Of a DNA stretch of 64,000 nucleotides, positions 21,332 through 32,392 are shown one piece after another (the first letter of the stretch is position 1; each line of letters begins with the position of its first letter). The translations under genes were made by a program, and so were the position numbers. Under the pieces are notes generated by a model, which was given only the letters and a program-made list of their open reading frames with translations, made no database searches and was not told where the DNA came from. This DNA comes from Asterella californica (taxonomy: Eukaryota; Streptophyta; Marchantiopsida; Marchantiales; Aytoniaceae). Location: the NCBI GenBank assembly GCA_036924285.1, contig JAYKYS010000022.1, positions 124,001 through 188,000 of the forward strand. The letters are read 5' to 3'.

Positions 21332-22794
21332 TAGTGACGAAGGATTTCTCCTTTTGCCCATTTAGTATACAAGATATCGTTCCCACAGAGGATTTGCACA
21401 AGTAATGCTGCTCTAAGTTCTAAGATCTGTTCAAACACACAAACACACGGGTTTTGCCTAGAAATCCCGTCTTCTCACAAAACCACACAAAACAACACGT
21501 CTTCCAGACACGCCAAATGGTGCTCCGGAACTAGACAAACAACTACCAACTAAAATATCACACAATTATGCACAGAGAAGCTCGGGAAGACGATCTTCCT
21601 GCTTCCAAGTTGCTTCTTCCGGTCTTCTCGATACCGTCTTCCTGAAACGATTTTCGTCTTCTGGGGGTTTAGCTCGTCTTCTCACACCTCCAGAAGCGTG
21701 TCCTGCTTCGCAGAAGTCGACTAGTAACAGTCGTTACACCTTATTCTCACACTCACATTCCAACGGGTCAGATAAATCATAGGGTGTATGCCCCCTGTAG
21801 CCTTCCTAGGCTTCTGCCTACGGAAGTTGTCTTCCTGCAGCACTACAACGACATTCACCTTCACGGAAGCTCAATAGAAGTATCGGAAGCTCACTAGAAG
21901 AAGGTAAGAAGAAGGGAAGATGGGAAGAAGAAGAAATCCAAACAAGAGAAAACAGGATGAAAAAGGGCAATTAAGATTCCGACAGGCTTCTAGTCCGGAT
22001 CCTGACTAACAAGCTATCCCTGCTTGTAATAGTTTGGGGAGGAAGACAACAAACGTGAGTACTGTAGCACCGTCTTCTACTCGAGGATGTCGTCTTCTGT
22101 TGCGGAAAGAAGACTTCTTTCTTCTTCACTTCGCTGCTCTGACTGCTCTGTCTTCTGGGATCCCTTACCCAGAAGACCGTTCGTACGTAGATCCCAAGTG
22201 CTCTACTGAACGAGTCAAGCTACACTCCACAACTGTTGACATTCACCGCCACTCAAGAAGAACACTTCCCATGCACAATTGGGAGCGAATTCAGTGAACC
22301 CACCATCCAGAAGACATGGACAAAGCTGCTGCACTCAAATCCACAATCTATTCCCCGAGAAGAAGTCACAATGGCATTGGGAAGCTCACTCCCTCTACTT
22401 CCTGCGTCTACTCCTCGACACACCAGGCTAGCTAACAGGACTGCACGAGGATGCCGTTCCCTGTTCCTAGACTGTCCCTGCTCTAATGTGTCTCTCTTGT
22501 CTGCCTGTAGAATCGGTGTGTATGTTCAGTTACTGCCGAATTCTACAGAACTGGCAGAGCTCTCAGAGATCTTTTCTCCTACCTTGCTATCCTATTTAAC
22601 CATCTGCCTTGGGAGGCGACCACCAGGGAGAGAGAGAGAGACGCTGACAAGAGGTTGTCACCTCACATGCATGCGGTCCCTCTTCCCAATTAGCCCTCCA
22701 CTGTATTACTCCTACGCTACCTATGCTACCACATGGGGTCCTAACTATTTTTACATGGAAAACTGCCACCCTTAAGATAGCATGTCCAATCCTA

Positions 22795-25135
22795 CTAAAT
22801 CTGGAAGTGTCGATTAAGTTTGCTAACTACTCTGATTGCTCGGTGGCAATCTCCACATGATCTGCTCCTACCGGAGCTAACCTCGACTTCTGATGGGCTG
22901 GGAAGCCCTGCACTTACCTCGGGTACCACTGAGGTAGCTTCCCTCTCCTCGCTCTTCGCTGGCCCTGCTATTTCTGCGGCTGCGTCTTCCTCGGCTTCGA
23001 CTTCGGAAGATGGAATGGTCTTCTGGGAAGACGAGTCGAATGGTGCGTCTTCGGTCTTCTGAGGCACAGATGCAATACTAGGGACCATGGCGATCTCATA
23101 AGGGTCCGGGGAAGTCGCTTCCTCCACGCGGAATACCTGGGAAGACGGCTCGTCTTCCTGTCTTCTAGAAGACATCATGTCTTCCGGGGCGTCTTCTGGA
23201 GTCTTCTCGTCTTCCAACGCTGTCACCACCAAGTGTACAGCGAGATCGAACTCCTCCTTCTCCATTCCGGATCCTGTCGAGGGTGTTGGGGCTTGGGAAG
23301 ATGCGGTTGCAGGTGTCGGAAGTGAGGGAAGACCATAAAGTGTCTTCACTCCTTCTATCTGTCTATCCAGGTACCTGAACATGCTATATCTGCATTCCAC
23401 CAACCTCGTCTTGGACTCGCTGTCCCATTCCCTAGCTAAGGTAAGTAACTTCTTACCCGCGGTGAAGTTGAACTTCTTCCGAAGCGCTTCTACTGATTGA
23501 GCTAGCATCTTCTGCGCACGGGCCTCCGCTGCTTCCCTCTGCGTCTTCTCTGTTGCAGCTCGCGCTTCTGCGGCTTCTCGCTGCATCTTCCAAGTGGTCT
23601 GCTCTTCTGCAAGGGCAGTGATCTTCTCCCGTACTCGGAGAACTTCCTGATCACGCTGCTGTACTCGCGTCTGCAACTCCTGGTTGCTCTTCCGAAGTTG
23701 TATCGACTCCTTGGCAGAAGCGGCTGCTTCCGCCTTGTACCTGGCTGCAAGCTTCTCCGTAGTGCGGAGACTAGCTTCCAGAGACTCCGTCTTCTGCTGG
23801 CTGTCTTCCTGTCGCAGCAAGGTGCGCAGGCCGAATCCAAGCTGTAAGGGCTTCTCCTGTGCCCTCGCTCTTCTTTCCAGCAACTCCATAGCGGGCTGGA
23901 TCTCCTTCTGGAAGTAGGCACTGAACTCCTCCAGTCGTCTTCCTGCAGAAGACAAGTTCATCTCCACCACTCGCTCGAGGGTGTCGACTTCGTCTTCCAG
24001 AGGCAAGGGAGCCTCTTCCACCACTACGGCCTTCATCTTTTGCGCACGAGAAGAAGCTACTCTTCTCATCTTCCGGGGTGGAAGACTCCTCGTGGCAGGA
24101 GCGGCTCTCCTCTTTGCGCTTCCTCGCATCGCAGTAGGAGTGCCCATCCATCCTTCGTCCTCTGGAGTCTTCGGAAGACTCCCAGGTGTTACAGAAGCTG
24201 TCTTCTGCTCCGATCGGATACTCAGCAAGTCTTCCTCCGAGTCCGACTCCGATCCTGAATGGATGAGGGAGATGGGTGTCCTCGGTACACTTCTGTGGCC
24301 CATCTTCCTCACTGGCGTGGCGTCTTCCGACCCACTAGACTCGTCTTCCCTCATCAGAAGCGTCTTCTGGTGAGAGCCGGGCCTCAGCTGTGACATCACA
24401 GTGGGAGGGGGCGTTGCTGCTGCCTCTCGGTCATCGTCCTCCGAGGTCTCCTCCTTCACCTCCTGTCGCTCCGTTGGCCCATACACTGCCAGCTGATCTT
24501 CCCTAAGATCCCCCATGGCTACATACAAGTAGCAGAAGAAGGGCGTCAGATGTCCTCCGCCGGGGTACCCAAGTATGCTAGCTCCGTTTGTACATAGTTG
24601 CGGATGTACGCGCCCCAGTAGATTGGCACTCTGTCATCCCACACTGATTCCAAGAACTCCACGTCCTGATCTCCTAAGTACCTTGTCTTCTGCGCTTTTC
24701 CCTTGGGGAAAGGATGCAGAAACAACTTCGCCAGAAGTCGCTTCTTCGGCTCCCGGTAAGACTCTATCTTCCAACCGTTCCTCCCCTGCCTGTCTTCCAC
24801 GAAAAGGCAGGTGGTACTCCCAGGTACATGCCATGAACTCACAATCCTAGGCAAGATCTTCTTCTCGTACCAATATCCTCGGTTCTCGGTCTCAGGCCTG
24901 TGAAACGCCTTACGCCACCAGTCGTCTGTCCAGGAAGATGGTCTTCCCCGAGCAACTCCTGTCTTCGCAGGTACACGGTTACGCGGTGGTAACGCGGCCC
25001 ATACCTCCTCCAGAAGCCCTTGATCTGCGAGGTTCTAGTTTACAGGAAGAAGTCGAGATCCAACTCCTTGAGGAAAGGAGTGGCCTCGGCCAATTCTGTC
25101 GCTGGTAACACCAGGCCTCGCGGATGCATCGACAT
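22795..25135 (-). pseudogene. ORF1 of family E LTR (copy L2), ~780 codons, most complete coiled-coil part
   Basis: It starts at ATG 25135 (MSMHPRGL). Stops and shifts break the first 200 codons (the WD region near 25040 reads stop-T-R; another break is near 24546). From 24528 it is open for 577 codons. Order: globular N-terminus (about 1-250), acidic Ser/Pro region with phospho-like SSGSED and SGSESDSEED, basic patch AKRRAAPATRSLPPRKMRR, and a long coiled coil of some 170 residues rich in Glu, Ala, Lys, Gln and Arg. Then comes a short ordered stretch (LREWDSES, RYLDRQIEGVKTLYG) and an acidic tail. A small deletion near 22875 shifts the frame, and the consensus ends EIATEQSE at 22827. No enzyme motif is visible. 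It may be a structural or accessory Gag-like protein (inference). Confidence 0.75.
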
Positions 25136-25147
25136 ACCTGGAAGATC

Positions 25148-27185
25148 TGCTGCACTAAACCACAAGCACCTACTATGAGCTGAAGGCTCAGTTCTTCCCG
25201 AGTGCCCACAGTCTAGCTTCCACTCTCAGAAGACGAAACTAGCCTTCCAGAAGACAGCTACTCCGTCTTCCAGAAGACAGCTACTCCGTCTTCCGGGATT
25301 CTAACAGTACTTCCTAGATAGCTCTCGTCTTCCGAGCTATATCTAACCAATCCTATCTAGGCAAGGCCTCGCATGGATTACCAAGAAGACAACCCACCTT
25401 GCATTACATCCTACTTCCTATCAGAAGATACAAGATATGCGAGAAGTAGAGTATGAGAAAGGTTCAGAAGATGGTTGCGGGCTCCTGCGGTGACAGTGGC
25501 CTCTGGGAAGACACTTGGGACAGCTTCCGATTCAATGTCTTTCTCGGAAGACTTCCCGAAGTCAGACTTCCCTTCACTGGTCTCACCTGTCTTCGTCTTC
25601 CTACGCGCAATCTATCCTCACAACAGACTCAAAACATGTGCACTCTGTTCTTCTGACTTCTCACCTCTCATACGCACTCAGAAGAAGTTTGCTGCCTGAT
25701 GGGAAGACATGACCCTCGTCCATTCTCTCCAGATTCTGCCAGCAATACTTCTCACAACTCTCTTCTAAGTTCGGGAAGAAGAAGGAACGGCTGCTATGGA
25801 TCTGACAGAAGAGACCCGAAATGGACCCTCACGTCTTCTCGCTCATTTTGCCAGCCTTTCAGTCTTCTAGTCTCTCTAGGAAGATGTGGAGTTGAGAAGC
25901 TTGGAAGACCGGGAGGCACAGGCCTAGTTCCCGAGTTCCAACTTCTCGAAATAACACAACAACTCACCACACCACTCAGGCTTCGTATCAAGTCTCTCTA
26001 AACACAAAAGCAAAGCAAATCCACTCTTGATACGAATTGTGTTCAGTCGACTTCCGAAGACAGTCTTCCGAAGATGTCTTCCGAAGACAGTCAAGTTCAA
26101 GAAGCGTCTTCCGAGGATGTTCCCATCTTCCGAATCGTCTTCTATTTCAAGTTTCGGGGGTAGAGAGGTAGTAGGGTAGAGAAATTGATAGTTGGGTTCG
26201 CCAATTTGAAGACTAGGGGTAGGGAAGCTCGAATTGAGCTCGGGAAGAAGCAAGGAGATATCTTGACAGAAATTGGGCAGCGCTTCCGCGCCCAATGTTT
26301 CAATAGGAAAGATGGGGGGTGGGGTAATCGATCAGGCTGCCTGCACACAATCAAAGAAGCGCGGAGAGTACCAGGCAAATGGCGAGAAGAAGTGGGAAGG
26401 GGAAAGAACAGGGGAAAGAACCTCTACAGTCTTCTTCGGCTCCCCGAGTTGCCTTCGACCTCCGCGCGCTTCTGGCTCTCGTCCTAGCTTCCAATGCGAC
26501 TCCACACGACTGCGCCTGCTGTCAATTTCGGTCCACACCTCGATTCCACCTCTGCTTCTACTCGCCACTCTTCACTGTCAACTTCTCGGAAGCTCCACAG
26601 AAATGCCTTCGCTCTTTCTGCTGTTTGTGCTCCCGCAATCCGATTTCACCCTTCGCCTAGCTGCCAACGTACTCTCTACTACCTCGATGTCTTACTCGAT
26701 TCCTCTCTCAATGCTAGCTCGAAGTTCACTCTCTCAATCGATCTTCTTCAGGCGCACTGTGCTGCGGGAAGTTGGAAGGTGGCTAATGTGCTTCCTCACG
26801 CATCTTCCCCGCAGATTAGGGGTTCTCGTCCTTGGTGTCTTCCTGACCTACCTATTCGGTGCGCTACAGTAGGTACACCTACTTGTTTACCCGAAAACTC
26901 GTGGTCAGGCCTTCGTGATCGGTGTCTTCCGGAAGACAGGTGTCTTCCGCCGTCTTCCCATCTTCCGCCGCCTTCCTATCTTCCGAAGACGCAACTGAGA
27001 AGACGGTCTTCCGAAGACGGTCGTCTTCTGAAGAAGTCAACTTCTTATTACAAACAGCTCTTAAGATCATCTTCTTGTTAAGGAAGACGTAACCTTAAGT
27101 AACAACGCTTCTTCAGTTATATAAACAAGTCATTAATCGCAAAAATTTCAAAAATTCGTGAATACTGTAATTTGTGGGCACCACA
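25148..27185 (-). repeat. L2 LTR upstream part, 2.04 kb, GAAGAC-rich
   Basis: Nearly identical to 29554-31572 and to the two L1 pieces 7946-9337 and 18055-18669. This is the part between LTR start and ORF1, so it should contain the U3 promoter. ATATAA occurs on the minus strand near 27120. A 559-bp-class deletion is absent here. Confidence 0.85.
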
Positions 27186-27986
27186 TACGCCCACCCTCAC
27201 ATGTTTGCGTCCCCGCAAACATCAGTGGTTCCTGCACTTCTGTTTACGTCCAGTACTTCTTGACGCGCCACCCATTAACACGAGTGGTCATCAGTGTACC
27301 GTCCAACTCTTCCAACTGCAAAGAGCCATTGTCGAAGACATCTAAGACACGGTAAGGTCCCATCCAGCGAAGATGAAGTTTCCCGGGGAACTTAATATGA
27401 CGGTTGTCGTAGAGGAGTACCAAGTCCCCGTCCACAACAGTCACCTTCCTCAACTTGCTATCGTAGTTTACCTTACGTTGCGCTTGCACCTCGTATGTCT
27501 TCTCCAAAGCTGCATTCCTGTCTTCTTCAAACTCTACGAAGTTCAGAAGACGCTGCTCCTGGCTCTCTTCTTCTCCCATGCGTTCGGATACGGCTAACCG
27601 GTATGTTGGGACCTCTAACTCAATAGGCACAATGGGCGTCATGCCGTAAGTTAGGTAGAAAGGCGTTTTCTGGGTAGTGACTTTAGGTGAAATTCTGAAA
27701 GCCCACAACACAGATGGCAATTTCGTGTCCCAGTCATACGCATGGTTAACAGTTACCTTGTTCAGGATGTTACACAGAAGACCGTTCGACTTCTCCGTCA
27801 GCCCATTAGCTTTCGGGTTGTATGGCGTCGTCTTCCGATGCTTAATCCTGAAGTATTGGGTCAGGAGGGAGATAATCTCATTTAAGAAATGAGTGCCCCT
27901 ATCTGACACCAATTCCAGCGGACATCCATACCTAGTGATGATGTTATGCCATAGGAACCTTGCTACTACTGCAGCATCGTTCTTTC
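27186..27986 (-). pseudogene. Family E integrase, C-terminal two thirds
   Basis: The open frame ends at 27244. It shows the second catalytic Asp in LVSDRGTHF, the Glu in KANGLTEKSN, then LPSVLWAFRIS and the C-terminal domain (VDGDLVLLYDNR, GPYRVLDVF, ending VKKYWT). The HHCC module and first Asp are missing because the sequence joins LTR L3 at about 27986. The apparent start MGNIRK comes from LTR DNA. 27243-27186 is a short 3' leader ending in GTGAGGGTGGGCGTA, the likely polypurine tract before LTR L2. Confidence 0.85.
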
Positions 27987-28387
27987 GTATGTTTCCCACA
28001 ACGGGTGTAGTGTGAAGAACTATCTATCTTGTCTCTGCTCTAATGTGTCTCGTCTGCCTGCCCAAAGAATCGAAGTGTATGTGCAGTTGTTACAGCATTC
28101 TACAGAACTGGCAGAACCGGCAGAGCTTCATTTCCTACTCTACGATCCTACTTAACCATTTTCCTCGAGAGCCAGGGGAGGCGACCACCAGGGAGAGAGA
28201 GAGGCGCTGACAAGAGGTTGTCACCTCACATGCATGCGGTCCCTCTTCCCAATTAGCCCTCCACTGTGTTACTCCTACGCTACCTATGCTGCCACATGGG
28301 GTCCTAACTATTTTTACATGGCAAACTGCCACCCTTAAGATAGCATGTCCGATCCTACTAAATCTGGAAGTGTCGATTGAGTTTGCT

Positions 28388-29553
28388 AACTACTCTGATT
28401 GCTCGGTGGCAATCTCTACATGATCTGCTCCTACCGGAGCTACTACCTCGACTTCTGATGGGCTGGGAAGCCCTACACTTACCTCGGGTACCACTGAGGT
28501 AGCTTCCCTCTCCTCGCTCTTCGCTGGCCCTGCTGTTTCTGCGGCTGCGTCTTCTCCACTGCAGCTCGCGCTTCTGCGGCTTCTCGCTGCGCCTTCCAAG
28601 TGGTCTGCTCTTCTGCGAGGGCAGTGATCTTCTCCCGCACTCGGAGAACTTCCTGATCGCGCTGCTGTACTCGCGCCTGCAACTCTTGGTTGCTCTTCCG
28701 AAGTTGCATCGACTCCTTGGCAAAGGCGGCTGCTTCCGCCTTGTACCTGGCTGCAAGCTTCTCCGTGGTGCGGAGACTAGCTTCCAGCGACTCCGTCTTC
28801 TGCTGGCTGTCTTCTTGTCGCAGCAAGGTACGCAGACCGAATCCAAGCTGTAAGGGCTTCTCCTATGCCCTCGCTCTCCTCTCCAGCAACTCCATAGCGG
28901 GCTGGATCTCCTTCTGGAAGTAGGCACTAAACTCCTCCAGTCGTCTTCCTGCGGAAGACAAGTTCATTTCCACCACTCGCTCCATGGTGTTGACTTCGTC
29001 TTCCAGAGGCAAGGAAGCCTCTTCCACTACTATGGCCTTCATCTTCTGCGCACGAGAAGAAGGTACTCTTCTCATCTTCTGGGGTGGAAGACTCCTCATG
29101 GCAGGAGCGGTTCTCTTCTTTGCGCTTCCTCGCATCGCAGCAGGAGCGCCCATCCATCCTTCGTCTTCTGGAGTCTTCGGAAGACTCCCAGGTGTTACAG
29201 AAGCTGTCTTCTGCTCCGATCGGGTACTCAGCAGCTCTACCTCCGAGTCCGACTCCGATCCTGAGTGAATGAGGGAGATGGGTGTCCTCGGTACACTTCT
29301 GGAACCCATCTTCCTCAGCGGCGTGGCGTCTTTCAACCCACTAGACTCATCTTCCCTCACCAGAAGCGTCTTCTGGTGAGAGCCGGGCCTCAGCTGTGGC
29401 ATCAAAGTGGGAGGGGGCATTGCTGCTGCCTCTCGGTCATCGTCTTCCGAGGTCTCCTCCTTCACCTCCTGTCGCTCCGTTGGCCCATACACTGCCAGCT
29501 GATCTTCCCTAAGATCTCCCATGGCTACATACAAGTAGCAGAAGAAGGGCGTC
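28388..29553 (-). pseudogene. ORF1 remnant in LTR L3
   Basis: The N-terminal ~200 codons are deleted. From YLYVAMGDL the frame is open to the stop after LERRARA (28863), then a 115-codon piece (28826-28479) is identical in sequence to the L1 piece. The frame is shifted by the 559-bp deletion. Not functional. Confidence 0.75.
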
Positions 29554-31572
29554 TGCTGCACTAAACCACAAGCACCTACTATGAGCTGAAGGCTCAGTTC
29601 TTCCCGAGTGCCCACAGTCTAGCTTCCACTCTCAGAAGACGAAACTAGTCTTCCAGAAGACAGCTACTCCGTCTTCCGGGATTCTAACAGTACTTCCTAG
29701 ATAGCTCTCGTCTTCCGAGCTATATCTAACCAATCCTATCTAGGCAAGGCCTCGCATGGATTACCAAGAAGACAACTCACCTTGCATTACATCCTACTTC
29801 CTATCAGAAGATACAAGATATGCGAGAAGTAGAGTATGAGAAAAGTTCAGAAGATGGTTGCGGGCTCCTGCGGTGACAGTGGCCTCTGGGAAGACACTTG
29901 GGACAGATTCCGATTCAATGTCTTTCTCGGAAGACTTCCCGAAGTCAGACTTCCCTTCACTGGTCTCACCTGTCTTCGTCTTCCTACGCGCAATCTATCC
30001 TCACAACAGACTCAAAACATGTGCACTCTGTTCTTCTGACTTCTCACCTCTCATACGCACTCAGAAGAAGTTTGCTGCCTGATGAGAAGACATGACCCTC
30101 GACCATTCTCTCCAGATTCTGCCAGCAATACTTCTCACAACTCTCTTCTAAGTTCGGGAAGAAGAAGGAACGGCTGCTATGGATCTGACAGAAGAGACCC
30201 GAAATGGACCCTCACGTCTTCTCGCTCATTTTGCCAGCCTTTCAGTCTTCTAATCTCTCTAGGAAGATGTGGAGTTGAGAAGCTTGGAAGACCGGGAGGC
30301 ACAGGCCTAGTTCCCGAGTTCCAACTTCTCGAAATAACACAACAACTCACCACACCACTCAGGCTTCGTATCAAGTCTCTCTAAACACAAAAGCAAAGCA
30401 AATCCACTCTTGATACGAATTGTGTTCAGTCGACTTCCAAAGACAGTCTTCCGAAGATGTCTTCCGAAGACAGTCAAGTTCAAGAAGCGTCTTCCGAGGA
30501 TGTTCCCATCTTCCGAATCGTCTTCTATTTCAAGTTTCGGGGGTAGAGAGGTAGTAGGGTAGAGAAATTGATAGTTGGGTTCGCCAATTTGAAGACTAGG
30601 GGTAGGGAAGCTCGAATTGAGCTCGGGAAGAAGCAAGGAGATATCTTGACAGAAATTGGGCAGCGCTTCTGCGCCCAATGTTTCAATAGGAAAGATGGGG
30701 GGTGGGGTAATCGATCAGGCTGCCTGCACACAATCAAGGAAGCGCGGGGAGTACCAGGCAAATGGCGAGAAGAAGTGGGAAGGAGAAAGGACAGGGGAAA
30801 GAACCTCTACAGTCTTCTTCGGCTCCCCGAGTTGCCTTCGACCTCCGCGCGCTTCTGGCTCTCGTCCTAGCTTCCAATGCGACTCCACACGACTGCGCCT
30901 GCTGTCAATTTCGGTCCACACCTCGATTCGACCTCTGCTTCTACTCGCCACTCTTCACTGTCAACTTCTCGGAAGCTCCACAGAAATGCCTTCGCTCTTT
31001 CTGCTGTTTGTGCTCCCGCAATCCGATTTCACCCTTCGCCTAGCTGCCAACGTACTCTCTACTACCTCGATGTCTTACTCGATTCCTCTCTCAATGCTAG
31101 CTCGAAGTTCACTCTCTCAATCGATCTTCTTCAGGCGCACTGTGCTGCGGGAAGTTGGAAGGTGGCTAATGTGCTTCCTCACGCATCTTCCCCGCAGATT
31201 AGGGGTTCTCGTCCTTGATGTCTTCCTGACCTACCTACCTATTCGGTGCGCTACAGTAGGTACACCTACTTGTTTACCCGAAAACTCGTGGTCAGGCCTT
31301 CGTGATCGGTGTCTTCCGGAAGACAGGTGTCTTCCGCCGTCTTCCCATCTTCCGCCGCCTTCCTATCTTCCGAAGACGCAACTGAGAAGACGGTCTTCCG
31401 AAGACGGTCGTCTTCTGAAGAAGTCAACTTCTTATTACAAACAGCTCTTAAGATCATCTTCCTGTTAAGGAAGACGTAACCTTAAGTAACAACGCTTCTT
31501 CAGTTATATAAACAAGTCATTAATCTCAAAAATTTCAAAAATTCGTGAATACTGTAATTTGTGGGCACCACA
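29554..31572 (-). repeat. L3 LTR upstream part, 2.02 kb
   Basis: Near identical to 25148-27185. It has one extra 4-bp CTAC unit near 31230 (three units, as in L1), which fuses antisense frames into a 270-codon ORF (30656-31468 plus) that is not a supported gene. Confidence 0.85.
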
Positions 31573-32392
31573 CCCAATCAGTGATGAAAGTGATTTTCGA
31601 CTTGTCTTCTTCTCTGATTGAAACTTGGTTGTACCCTGAATACCCATCCAGGAAGCTGTAGAACTCATGTCCTGCTACCTGGTCTAACACAGAGTCGGTG
31701 AATGGTGAAAGGTGATGATCCTTCTTCATGGCCAAGTTTAGCTTCTGGAAGTCCTGACACACTCGGATCTTCCCTGTCTGCTTCTTCGGCACGATGACAA
31801 TAGGAGCTACCCACTCACTGCTAAGTACTGGGAAGATGACTCCTGCCTTCAGGTACTGATCAATCTGGTCCTTCACCAGAAGCGAGTACTTGGGGTTGAG
31901 TCGATACTGCCTCTGCCGTGCAGGAACAACGCCCTCCAGCAAGTCAATGCGATGCTCTCCCAACTCTCGAGGTATGCCCTTCATGTCTTCTATGGTCCAC
32001 GCGAAGACATCCTGGAACTCCGTTAGAAGTTCTCGAAAGTCTTCCAACTGCTGGCCCTCGATCACCTTGGAAAGCTTCAGCTTCTTCCCAAGAGCAACCT
32101 CCATCTCTTGGAGATCATTCGGGTTTACCATTCCTTCAGTGTGACTGTACTCACTGGCACCAAAGTATTCCGGTTTGGGAGCTTCTTCTGGTTCAGATTC
32201 GTCTTCTGGAAGACCAACTGTCGGATCTTCCGAAGAGAAGACGGTATTCTCGTCTTCTGGAAGCTCTTCTTCCGCAATCTCGTAGCACTCAATGTATCCA
32301 CAGACCACATCTTCCACTTCCTCTGCACACTTCTGTAGTTTCACCTTGGTGTCCAATCTTGATCCAAGGAAGCGAGACCTTACTCTTCTCAC
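31573..32392 (-). pseudogene. Family E reverse transcriptase, N-terminal part, truncated
   Basis: The translation shows an acidic linker, then VPARQRQYRLNPKY, SSEWVAPIVIVPKK, IRVCQDFQKLN and FYSFLDGYSGYNQV with the first catalytic Asp. The frame meets LTR L3 after EEDKSKITFITDW, so the YxDD box, thumb and RNase H are gone. The last residues in the open frame are translated LTR. Confidence 0.85.

Larger units (their letters stand above)
21333..27185 (-). repeat. Family E 3' LTR L2, about 5.85 kb, nearly complete
   Basis: It starts TGTGGTGCCC (minus) at 27185, directly after the integrase end and a G-rich tract. It runs through 2.04 kb of non-coding sequence, ORF1 (25135-22795), and 1.4 kb of further non-coding sequence, to 21333. 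Only the last ~14 bp seen in L4 (AGTGAGGAACCA end) are missing. L4 shows the same order and is followed by a primer-binding site, which defines the true LTR end. Confidence 0.8.
27987..31572 (-). mobile_element. Family E LTR fragment L3 inside the E element pol
   Basis: It starts at 31572 (TGTGGTGCCC, minus) directly against the RT coding sequence and ends near 27987 against the integrase, having lost its last ~1.5 kb. It shares with L1 the LERRARA stop and the 559-bp deletion, so L1 and L3 belong to one subfamily distinct from L2/L4. It has an extra deletion of about 600 bp at 29553/29554 that removes the ORF1 start. Confidence 0.8.

Noticed and set aside
18055..27185. Large inverted repeat read as a foldback DNA transposon
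   Set aside because: Both arms are explained by family E LTRs in opposite orientation, with ORF1 and LTR landmarks; no transposase or terminal duplication is seen.
30656..31468. 270-codon plus-strand frame across the family E LTR (also 26273-26872, 26494-27081 and 8050-8643 minus)
   Set aside because: It is antisense to the element, repeats only because the LTRs are near identical, changes frame with a 4-bp repeat indel, and shows low-complexity Ser/Pro/Leu content without a motif.
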